The notes beneath the pieces are model-generated. The model ran no database searches. It saw only the letters and a list, made by a program, of their open reading frames with translations, and was not told where the DNA came from. Below are positions 28,601 through 38,870 of a stretch of 64,000 bases of DNA, piece after piece. Numbering within the stretch: the first letter of the stretch is position 1; every line of letters starts with the position of its first letter. The DNA comes from Setaria digitata (lineage: Eukaryota; Nematoda; Chromadorea; Rhabditida; Setariidae): the NCBI GenBank assembly GCA_003640385.1, contig RCAB01000003.1, positions 744,001 through 808,000 on the forward strand, given 5' to 3'. A program made the translations under genes and the position numbers.

Positions 28601-29195
28601 ATGTCAAACTTACAGCCGAATGATCGTTCCCACAATCATGATCATGTATGACATCATCAGCATTTGCGGAAAATGAATTTCCATTATTTAAATCTTTTGA
28701 TAAATCGATGGCTTGTCCGGTATCATTTTTGGACTTGACTTCTGCACAATGTTGTGAATCATCGCTTTTGGATGATGATAACGAAGTGATATCACTTAAA
28801 ACGTTCTTTGCATCTACATCAGTGGCATGTACATTCTGTGCTCCTTCTAAAATAATTCGCGAATCTTCACAAATTTCCTGTACAAATGTTTCATCATCAC
28901 CTATCACTACACTTTCCATGCCATTTGAAGCATTCCCCCAATTTTCCACGTTACTCTGGGATTTTTCGAAAACACCCGCGATATTATGGAATTTTCCAAC
29001 AGTAACAGATGTACTGAAGTGACCATCATTTGGAAAATGTGTAGGTCCCTGTTTGTCATTAAAATCCTTCGAAGCATCCAACAGTGCCATTTTAGAGTTC
29101 AATACCGTATCATTAGTACCATATTTCAATTTGCCCGCTGTATCAGCAGCTTCAAGCTCATTCAATAAATCATCCATATCTGGTATTATGTCCAT
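21134..29195 (-). CDS. sara-1: SARA/endofin-type FYVE-domain protein
   Basis: Homologue of ZFYVE9/ZFYVE16, early-endosome proteins that bind PtdIns3P; SARA presents SMADs to TGF-beta-type receptors. Exons: 29195-28614, 27759-27698, 27597-27140, 26976-26738, 26600-26466, 26186-26080, 25884-25617, 25493-about 25208, about 24966-24825, 24613-24443, 24263-24137, 23907-23714, 23262-23115, 23056-22980, 22602-22426, 22175-21949, 21527-21416, 21229-21134; about 1210 aa. The N-terminal 510 or so residues are acidic and low complexity. The FYVE finger follows with all signatures: WIAD, RRHHCRCCGRVLC and HRVCDPCF. Next is RSVTFRDGLHPG, then the C-terminal SARA-type domain (DUF3480), with VHLKLKSKLK, IYEIYQDALTPRNE, VTGASFIIIDGALK and GALVSPIDNRSL. 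The start follows an in-frame stop upstream. Oddities: a GC donor after 22980, and an unclear 3' splice site before the exon ending at 24825. I see no obvious SMAD-binding segment. Confidence 0.88.
22614..22645. repeat. Poly(A)32 tract inside SARA intron
   Basis: Thirty-two consecutive A on the plus strand, so a poly(T) run in the sense direction of the SARA transcript. It ends just upstream of the acceptor at 22604-22603 and may serve as its polypyrimidine tract. Run length may be unreliable. Confidence 0.95.
28179..28213. repeat. 35-bp perfect palindrome in SARA first intron
   Basis: AACTTGTGCAGGAATAA (28179-28195) is followed by a single C and its exact reverse complement TTATTCCTGCACAAGTT (28197-28213). 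The arms are 17 bp with a one-base centre. It lies between SARA exons 1 and 2. Confidence 0.95.
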
Positions 29196-30549
29196 TTTCA
29201 CTAGTTCATACGATAAAAGATCGTGAAGGATTGTAGAACATCGTATTTAATTCGTTCTAAAACGAAAACCATTTTTAAGAATTTGTGAAATTAATTTTTT
29301 TCGTCAAATAATCGTCCTTAGATGGCATTCAACGGATATATTTTTAGAAGATGAACTTCTTTGTTCCTTCATATTTTGCGATATAATAGATATTGCGCCA
29401 AAATAGAAAAGGTTTCCTTTCTACTGCCTACGGGACAAGCAAGAATTATTAATGCCTCAGAATCAGCAGGAAATCTTGGCATTAGTAATCAATTAATGCT
29501 ATAATTGAACTAGTACTAACGCAATATAGACCGGAGCGTAACCTCCTTCCTATCCCAACAGAACATGGACCTGGACCGGACCCGTAACCCCATCTTCCTG
29601 AGACTAGCCAGCAAAAAGCATCACCACCCGTCAAGACGAAGCAAACTGCGAACAGGACGTTTCGCTACAAACAGTCCCACCTATCCGGGCTGAGTGAGCT
29701 TTTGTAAAATCGAAATGCGATGATAAGCATGAAAGATCGACAGTTGTGAAGAAATAAATATGCCTTGAAGACACTCCAGCCTGGCTTTTCATCTTTCGCG
29801 ATATTTCAACTGTAACTGGTACTTTTCTCAAGAACATGAATGGACACTTAATTTCAGTGGCTGAATGTAAATATTGAACATGTGCTTGAATTCCGGAACG
29901 AAAATTTGAAGATTGGATATTTGAAATTATTTATTATTGTGAAATAACAATCAGTTTCTTCAGCATCAAAAGACTATTCATTGCCCATAAATCAGTTGAA
30001 ACAGCTGGTATAAATGTGGAAGTAGGAGTTTAGTCTGCGCAAGTTTTCCAGATTCCAGCAGAATCTTTTTTTAAATTTTTTAGAAATTAGTGGTTTTTAT
30101 ATTGCTTATAAATTTGAAGCATTTTAAGCTTCTTCCTTTTACCCATCATTTCCTATCGGTGCAGTCATATTCAGCATTAATTATGTATCCTTTAAGCAGA
30201 AATAATAAATTGGCCGTAAAAAATCTGAAGTCAGAATATAAGTGAGGACTATAAAATTTCTTCCAAATATTTTGTTTAAAAAATTTAAAAACCGGAAAAA
30301 TAGACTCTAAATTCAGCTTAATATATAAATGATTAAATGTTATAGCTTTTTTGTGTCATTAAGTTATGGATCATCAAAATTGCTGTTTGGTAAAGCTGCT
30401 GATTTTCATTTTGATTTATATTAAACCATTATTTTTATTGAGATTCACTATATCATCAGTAATTCATACTTAGAAGCGTTTACACAAGCGTTACTACTAT
30501 CAACACAATTATCAATTCAGTAAATTAGCAATAAGCATCTAATAAATGA
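29196..30549. other. Intergenic region upstream of SARA gene
   Basis: About 1.35 kb between the SARA start and the meckelin stop, both genes on the minus strand. It should contain the SARA promoter and the meckelin 3' UTR. Minus-strand TTTTTATTG-type AT-rich sequence near 30435 gives a possible poly(A) signal for meckelin. The block at 29530-29840 is less AT-rich but holds no convincing coding frame. Confidence 0.5.
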
Positions 30550-33500
30550 TTAAAACAGAAATCTATGGTCGACAAAACTACTTTTGATGAGGTGATTAGT
30601 AGAAAAATTTGAAACAATTTTTCTGATAATTACTGATACGATATAAATGATAAAAGCTGAACATGTATAACTCTTCGTAAACATATACACACTGCAGAAT
30701 AATGATAATTCAAATGACAAATAAACCCATTCATTCCCATACGTGAATGCTCCACTATAAGCCATTTCTGATTTGTCTCTGAAATTAAGTTAGTACTGAG
30801 AACAGTTAACAATTTGAATGGAACTGTCAGTGAAAATGACAAGTTTGGCTAAGAAATCCTTTGATTTGGACATGAAGTTATTTAAAATCATCTTTTTTTT
30901 ACTCTAGGATACATTTCTGATATCATACTCAAGCTTAAACTTGATGTACTCATATCATAAAAAGTTAAAACAATTTGTTCTAATAATTTTGCAAATACAC
31001 ACTTTGTATCGTAATACTTTATGCTTGACATGAAAAATTATTGTCAAATATTTTAAGAAAGAAGTAATTATGCCAATTATATTTTTACAAAGCAAGCTTG
31101 TCCTTAAGTTGCCAATAACTTGGAGTGTAAAATTTGAAATACAATGAAATAACGCAAGAATTCATATTAGAGTTATTATTCTAGTTACAGTCTAGTTTAA
31201 TCTTACAGCCTACCTTAACCAACTTTTCATTCAGACATAACAATCCATTACTGCGGAAATTGTATTCATAAAGATTTGATCGTTCTCTCTAAATTTTTAC
31301 ACTATTATACTAGGTAAATTAGACAAATGCAAAATCCGGACCTTACAAAATTGCCAAGATTTGATGTGTCAGTAAATTCGATATCGAACAGTAATTCGAG
31401 CAATGATCCATCACGAATGACATAATCCACTTGTGGATTATTATGCTCGATGAATTTCGTTAAGAAATTATTTAGCTGTTCATGACCCTAAAATACATAA
31501 ATGCTAAATGCTGCTTTTTGTCCATAGTTGTTCTTAATTTAGCTGCAATGCTAACGCTTCATTTGCCTAATCTTCAGCTTCCCTTACTTATTTTTACGAC
31601 TGCTTCATTTCAAAAGCGCTTTCAGAAACAAAAAGGTGATAATCATTGGAAATTTTAAAAACACTGAAAAATTCTTAAGAAATTCTTTCACAAAACTTGT
31701 ACTTATTTGTCTGACACGAATGGCATCATTAGTAACAGTGATACCTCCAGTTAAAAATGATACCTTGGCAATTTTTTCAATATTAGCAGTTGTGGCATCA
31801 AAACGAACATCGTTAAATTTATCTAACTGCTCTTGATTGCTTTCTAATATCTGTGAGGCAGCATCAAATTGTTCTCGAAATGCTTTCGGCAAATTAATAA
31901 TGTAAGTTTGAAGACCACTGCCTGCTTCTAAGCCACGTGTACTACACAGATTCTCCTGCAAATCTATTAGTTTGGTTCATTTTACTTCAAAATATTTCTT
32001 CATCTAGCAATCCAAACATTTTTACCGCTTTCATACACAAAGTAATTTTGACAAGTCAAACTGATAATGTACCCGTTCTCGATGCAAATATTGATTCATC
32101 CTTATCATATCAGTATCAGCTCGATCATGTACTGAACGTCCGTGTATGTAATAGCCATGTAACGGATGAGTAAGCGCAAGTACGCTTATATTTGAAATGG
32201 AACAAAGATCGATCATATTATGAAATGGATCCAGTAAAAGTCGTTCAACAACAATCACACGGAATATCCATTGAATCATTGATATTGCCAAGTAAATACT
32301 GCTGATTATGGCCAACTCACTTAGTTTAGTACTCGTGCATGAGGCTGGAATATCTGCAAAATTGAATGAATGTATTGGCTGAGCAGATTTACTTGAAATA
32401 TTAAAGAATAAAAAATTTGCCAAGTAAAAGTAAACTGTCATTTGTTTTTTTATTGTTCACGAAAACAATCATTCTGTGCAATGTTTGTTTTTGTTTCTCA
32501 GATAGTCTTAAAGTTATTTTTGGCTCAATTTATTGGCAAATGATTGATTACGAATTTCTACTTTTTCTTTGTCCTGTTACTGTTTCTGCACTGAAATGCA
32601 GAAGTAACCGGAAGTTAGTAATTCAAAATTTCCTCTGAAAATTCGACAAGTCGAATCTTCCATCAAAGGTAGTTAGGATGCTAACTGGTCAACATTACCA
32701 GTATGAAATCCAGGTGTAACAGCAGCCCAGTTTTCAAGTTTGAGCCAGTGAAGTAAAGCTACCACTGTGATCATTTGGAAACCGACACTTGTCTTACGGT
32801 AGTCTTGCAATTCGTTCCACTCATTCGCAACTAAGTAAGTCCGCCTTGAAATTAACAATTTTACAAATAATAATACTTCAGTGAAGTTAAACAGCAATAT
32901 TCGAATGCACATTTTCTTAATTGAAATTATTGACTGCTAAGTTTTTGACTAATTATGAGTGATGTTACTAATCACAATGAACTAAAATGATGAACATAGC
33001 TTGTAAACAAAAATACCATATCAAAAATATACAACTGCAGTTAATGTGTGTAAGCTTATATGAAATAAGTGAAATGATCAAGCGATAAGCATGAAATGAG
33101 TTACTCACAGCGATGAGAATTCTAGCTTTTTTTCTCGTACGAATAATTATTTCCAAATAATTAGCCAGAACAGAATGAAATTATTCGAATTTGACCTATT
33201 GAAATTTAAATTTAACTGTTTTAAACTAATGCATCAGACCATATGACAGGTGGTGTAATGTTCACACTTTCGGTAACATTAGATGATGGAGGCACTGTGT
33301 TGTCTGTTTTAAGACTTATGTGAGGTCGTTCCCAGTCGATGAAGAATGTTTTGGTGAGAATTAAATGAGCATTACAATGTAATAAACTAATTAGCTTAAG
33401 CACTGCTGCCACCAGTAAATACGAAATTAACGTATCCTCCTGGAACAGAAACGTGTTACGTTCATTTCTTAATAGATAAACACATGTTAATTAATAACTA

Positions 33501-36474
33501 ATTCAAAATTTCTTCCAAAAATTAACCCATATTTTGCCTAAGAGCTTCCATTCCTAAATTTTATTAATTTTAAAATTCTATTAATAATAATTTATAATTT
33601 TGTAGTGAAAGGGGATTTATAGTTTAGAAATAAGTTTGAATAATTTCATTTTTCAACACAATTATAACTTGGAATAGTTCTAGTGGTTTACCAACTTTCA
33701 GCTTTCACTGAAGTAATTTTAGTAAAATTTTTTTAAATTATAATTTGGAAGGGTTTTCTTTTTACCTGTTTTTCGTTAAATACAACATATTGAGGTATTT
33801 GTTGCATTTTATATGCATAGATGGCCAGTATTGCTGGTATCAAAGCAATAAAAAGGAATATGTCACTTAAAATATCACATTCAAATAAAAGTAATTTGAT
33901 AAGTGTTGCACAATCGACAATTATTTTGCCGGAACGCTTTCCCCAACTAAAACTATTAATTTTGTGTAAAGTTTCCAAAATTATAGGAAAACAAACAAAT
34001 TAATAAGCTGAGAGACAGTCCAAAGTATTGTCATAAATTACTTGAAATATTCTTATAGAATTGAAACATACTAAGGAAAGTTAAAAATTAAACCTCAGCT
34101 TTATAAGCAGTTCTTGGATAAGCTAAATAAAATCCGAGAGAATATTAGTATCTAAGGAGAACGGCAAAAGTGTTACCTGCAGGCCCGCACAGTTGCATAA
34201 ATCACTGATAAGACAACTAAAACAATGAGTGAAATTTCGATACATCGGAAAAAAAGAGATCCATCCATGAAGTAAGAAATGCTTAATTCCAATGACACTT
34301 GCTGAACCGGAAGCCGACGTACTTCAGCGTACCGGACTCGAACAAAGGGTGGCATTATACGGCCATCTGTATGGGGCTAAACTGCGAATCATTTATTCAA
34401 ATTAAATTCCACTGAAGCATTATTTTTCATTACACTCTACCAAAAATCGACCTAAAATTCAATGCTTGGGAATTATTTAAAATGATCATATATTAGGTCT
34501 TTTTTTGAATTTCACGAATTTCACGCACCTGTATTTTTATTTTGATTTTAATTTTTTCGGGGTATCGAATAATAGCTGATTTTTTTGCTGTATTTGTTGT
34601 AGCACCTAATGAAATGGAATCAACAAAATATAATCGTCTCGTCAGAATCCAATTCGAATTATAAACTTTATTTGGTGTTAATCGATTGACAAATTCGCCG
34701 TTCAGTCGTATATTTTCATTCAAAATTGGCATGGCATACATTTGTTTCTGATTAGATTTATTTAAAAACGCAATATATAAATCGCTGAAAATTGGTTGAC
34801 CATCTGAAAGATGTAGTAGTTGTTGAAGTTGAATGGAACAATGCATCAGATAAAATGTTCCAAAGCGAAATTTATCCTTTCGTTGTGAGCAAGCGTTCAG
34901 ATTACTATCACTCAGTGGTACTATTCCGAGGAAAGTACCATTTAGTGCAAATTGCATTAAAATAATTTCCAAGAATGAATTTGGCCGACGCGTATCAAAA
35001 CTGAAGCTTGCTGATATTGCAATGTCATTAAATAGTTCGATTTGCGCTTCACTTTTGTGATGAAATAAAGTTGGCATAGTTAGCAAACCATTATTCCTGA
35101 AAATTGAGACTGCTTTTATTAAAGTTGCTTCGGTTTTCTTTTCTGTTTCAGAATTACCAACTAGTATGTGAAATTCTTTTGATAGCTCTAAATTAGAGAA
35201 AGTATAATGTAAATATTTACAGGTTCATAAAAGTAGAAGAATGTTGCTCAAGGTTGTATTATGAAAAGTTGAAGAGTTTTTTTTTTAAAGAAAAATGATA
35301 CAAAAAAATTATAATCCCATGCAAACAAAATTAACAATCGCCGAAAAGATTTTATTGAAGCAGTTGAATTGTTTCAAAAAAAAACTTAAATTTAAAAAAC
35401 AAATACATGATTAATTACCCGGCATAAAGAATAGAATTGGCAATTTTCTCGAATTCTGTGCAAGCTGAAGACTGTTCAGTGCGATAATTTTGAAGCACAC
35501 ACATGTTGGCTAAATGTTGGCATGCCTGAGAATTATTATTTGAACAGCCTCGTACTGCTCCTTTGATATTCTTGGCTATGTAGTTTGAATTTTCACGAGA
35601 CCCATTTTCTAGTTCAATCGTTGTTAACATATCATTTTCTTCAACTTTCTTACATGTTTCATCATCCTAAACTTAGCGATATATCACAGATGTTTAAGAA
35701 ATTTTCCAAATGAACTTCGAAAAAATTTTTCTGAAAAAAATGTTATTAATTATGTTAGAAATGGTACCAAAAAGCTCATTATCAAGATAAACCATCTGAT
35801 AAGATGCTACCTGGCAATCACAGTCATCTTCTTGAAGACACGGTATACAGGTATTGCCATCAGCAGAAACTTTTTTATGAGTAGGGCACTTCATACAATT
35901 CAGTGCCGTCAAGTTTCCTTCTGCTGTTATTGTTCTTTGGGTAAAATATCGAAACGGACATGTCGAGCACTGAGTTTCAGTTCCATTCACTGAACATTGA
36001 ATGCAGAAAAGACCATCTTCGCTAACTTTTTTCCCTTCAACAAATCCTTTCCTGACGTAACAAACAATTAGTCAAATTTATAAACAATCTTCCGATTATT
36101 TTCAAAAATGAAACACTGCGAAACTGCCGCTTACCTTGTTCACATTTCTGACAAGAATCCTCGGAAACCTTAATGAATCCTGACGGGCAGATACAGCGCA
36201 AATGGTCCTTACTAGCAATGGAGTCTTTGTTACAGTTACGACATCTCAAATTTAGTGAATCGAAATAAGTAGTAGTATTGGTGCAATTAAGTGGCGTTAC
36301 GTAATCAAATAGTAACGTCGCTTGCACTGACGTGGAAAGTAAAGGAAGAAATGAGCAAGTGACGAAAATTATTTTTGAATACTTTGCAAATGTCGCACAA
36401 TTTTTCCAACAGTGGTAAGCAGTATTGTGCACAAAATTTAAATGATAATTTTGTAGACTGTGGAAAGAGCGCAT
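30550..36474 (-). CDS. mks-3: Meckelin (MKS3/TMEM67) homologue
   Basis: Multi-pass membrane protein of the ciliary transition zone (MKS complex), needed for gating of membrane proteins in ciliated sensory neurons. Exons: 36474-36135, 36046-35811, 35666-35419, about 35187-34529, 34376-34177, 33946-33766, 33439-33240, 32844-32699, 32353-32073, 31955-31764, 31487-31342, 30778-30550; about 1015 aa (human 995). A hydrophobic segment at residues about 33-51 is the likely signal. The Cys-rich ectodomain follows (CTNTTTYFDSLNLRCRNC, RCICPSGF, CQHLANMCV), then the beta-rich region with LNGTFLGI and FRFGTFYLMHC, and the membrane segments. Conserved motifs include FFIDWERP, RTYLVANEWNEL, IDLCSISNISVL, GYYIHGRSVH and ENLCSTRGL; the end SSFVDHRFLF matches the human C-terminus. 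The junction between the exons at 35419 and 35187 does not close in phase as drawn, so a small exon may be missing. The start at 36474 is the only upstream Met in frame. Confidence 0.92.
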
Positions 36475-36740
36475 GCTGATGATAAGTTCAGAAATTAATT
36501 AGTGTCGCATGAAATTTACAGCGAGAATGAAATTATCAGTGAGCAAATAGATATTTGGCAACATGTAGTAATAAATGGTACGTTGGTGATAAATCAAAAT
36601 ATTTAATTTCGTAAACACTTGATCAAATCATTTAAAAAATCTTATTAAGTTGATAGAAATAGCAATTTTGACGATAACAATGGATCTGTTTTCTTCTTCG
36701 CAACAGCAATATCATTTCAGTAGTATCAGAAATAATTAAA
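36475..36740. promoter_or_regulatory. Divergent promoter region of meckelin and a small plus-strand locus
   Basis: This region of 266 bp lies between two start codons facing away from each other. TTGGCAAC at 36555-36562 resembles one half of an RFX X-box (the GGCAAC arm) about 80-90 bases upstream of the meckelin start, where nematode ciliary X-boxes usually sit; the other half is poor. CATTTCAG ending at 36720 is an acceptor 20 bases before the plus-strand ATG at 36741 and could be a trans-splice site. Confidence 0.35.
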
Positions 36741-37046
36741 ATGCTGTGTAACAACCGAAGCCAGTCATCCAGTTACCTTGACAACACATCCAGTTCATTC
36801 TCTCAATTATATGTTTGGAAACAGAGCATACGACACGATGGAACAAACGCCACGGCAATTAGAAAGAAGTTTGAAGCTGATCTGTCTTCTGCTTCAAGCG
36901 ATCCAGGATGGAAGCGTGCCATTATGTCCCAGAGCAGTATTTCAAGAAGTACTAAAAGCAAAAATTTCATTTCAAATTGCAAACAAATTTTAAAAATAGG
37001 ATGCACTGGTAGTAAAAGTTTTAGAACTATTTTATACATTCGTTAA
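36741..37046 (+). CDS. Small hypothetical locus with two overlapping open frames
   Basis: Unrecognised. From the ATG at 36741 a 101-aa Ser-rich frame runs to the stop at 37044-37046 (MLCNNRSQSSSYLDN...). In the +1 frame, 36778-36993 encodes 71 aa with a helical, amphipathic look (PRQLERSLKLICLLLQAIQ). Only one is likely to be the product. The second looks more like a folded protein, but its best start (36778 or 36811) lies downstream of the ATG at 36741. Both frames lie in a less AT-rich patch after a likely trans-splice acceptor (36720). AATAAA at about 37228 could be the poly(A) signal, fitting a short single-exon mRNA. No function is proposed. Confidence 0.35.
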   Translation: MLCNNRSQSSSYLDNTSSSFSQLYVWKQSIRHDGTNATAIRKKFEADLSSASSDPGWKRAIMSQSSISRSTKSKNFISNCKQILKIGCTGSKSFRTILYIR

Positions 37047-38274
37047 GTTTTTAGAAACTCCCTTTTTAAGGGATTGCGAGAACACTTAAGCAAGTGAATT
37101 AATACACTGATAATTACTAATACGTTAATTACCTGCAACAAATGCCGCATTGCTTTAAATTTAGCTTAATATCATTACAAAGTTGTCACAGTGTGGTGGT
37201 CAGTTAACGAAGATTAATTATCTTTAAAATAAAGAGAAAAAGTGTCGTCCACATAATGACATCGTGACCTTATTTTGACGGATTAATTACGGCGATGCTT
37301 TGGGTATCAACATTATCACCGAGGGCTGCCTATTATCATACCACTTGTTAGCAGCGAAATTCTAGTGATTTGAAGTTGCTAAAGCTTGAAAAAGGAATTG
37401 GATTCAGCAAGAGACAGAAATATGTAATGGATCTAAGTCGGTTTACAACACAGTAACACAGTAACCGAACTTGAGACCTTCCGGGAATTCTATCCGATCC
37501 AACCTCTGTCCTTTTTCTAATCGCTCGCATTCGAACAAACTCTCAATATAATATGCAATGGAATATTTTATCGGGATTTTTTTTAAATTTCAGCAAAAAC
37601 CAGTGCCAAAAATATCCTATTTTAATAAATGTAACCAATTTCAAAAAACAACAGAACAATAATTAGTAAATTTTGAGAACAAAAGAGAAAAAACCAATAT
37701 AAGTGAGCTCGCACACAGTTAACAGCAAAAGTAAAGTAAATTCAAAGAATAAACAAATACAAATATAAACAATTTTGATGAAAGAGATCGTCGACATGAA
37801 CTATATATATTGCAGTCCATGAAGAAATAAAAAGAGAAAGCTATTTGAACTTTTGACTTCTGACCTTTCTATAAGGTGTGAATATATTTTCCGGATTTCG
37901 ACCGTTTCTTTATTTTTATCTCCGAAATCACTTGGAATTGCAAACGATTAATCAAATCACTCATTTGTCAGTGGGTAATGATATGTTAGTAAAAATGGGG
38001 TACGATTACCGACGAATGGACCAACTTCCAACAAATCAACTTGAGCCAACCTTAGGTTCCAAGAACTACCAGCTAGCTAAATGAATGAGCCTAGAGCTAA
38101 GAACTGCGAAGAACTGCTATGTAATAATTTCAAAACGATCCCTTCATTTCTGTATACAAATTTTTCAAATACCAATTTTTAACTGATTGACGTTTGAAAT
38201 TCAAACTTCTAATGAACTGATATCAAAGATAAGCAACCATGTGTGAACTTAAAATATCAGTAATAAAGGATAGC

Positions 38275-38276
<2 letters not shown>

Positions 38277-38324
<48 letters not shown>
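38277..38324. repeat. (GA)n microsatellite
   Basis: About 24 uninterrupted GA units followed by a purine-rich stretch to about 38370. On the minus strand it reads as a spurious Leu-Ser repeat. Confidence 0.97.
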
Positions 38325-38327
<3 letters not shown>

Positions 38328-38747
38328 AAGGGAAGAACAAATTAAGGGAGAGAAAAAAGGAGAAGGGGAAACAAATATACAGATTAAAGTGACTTTGACA
38401 CTATATAAATGAGTAGGTTTAATGATAAATAGGCTTATTGTATCAGGCAGTTTTGGTGAACAATTCATATTAATTGATAATGTATCATTTCAATGATTAA
38501 TCACTGAGTTGTCAATTAAGCAATCTATCGGCCAATTAATCAACCAATCAATTAATAACAAAAGCAAGTAATAGCAATACTTCTAGCAGTGGCAGTCACA
38601 GTACATTCGATATTTGACAGTAAAAATCAATAATTCTAGGAGTATTATTCCCTAATAAGTAGCAATTTGATCGTAATAATTAATAGTAGTCATGATGATA
38701 GTAGTAATTTCTACAATTACCATAGCATAATTTTAGAATATTATTAC

Positions 38748-38791
38748 TGCAGCAGCAGCAGCAACAGCAGTAGTAGTAGTAGTAGTAGTAA
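38748..38791. repeat. CAG then TAG trinucleotide repeat
   Basis: CTGCAGCAGCAGCAGCAACAGCAG passes directly into seven TAG units. It is non-coding and lies just past the 3' end of the SYD-1 gene. Confidence 0.9.
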
Positions 38792-38870
38792 GACTCGAAT
38801 TATGATTATATCAAAGGTAACAAAGCAAAAATTGTAGGATGAATGGTGACTGAGAAAACCATCTGGTGTA

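Larger units (their letters stand above)
37047..38870. other. Intergenic region downstream of SYD-1 gene
   Basis: No gene recognised. The region contains a (GA)n run (38277-38324) and a CAG/TAG trinucleotide patch (38748-38791). The block around 37430-37510 is less AT-rich and has a 60-codon minus-strand frame without family resemblance. Confidence 0.5.

Noticed and set aside
37348..37530. 60-codon minus-strand frame in a less AT-rich patch
   Set aside because: No splice context or family resemblance; judged incidental.
38223..38468. 81-codon minus-strand frame rich in Leu-Ser
   Set aside because: It is driven by the (GA)n microsatellite and has no conserved context.
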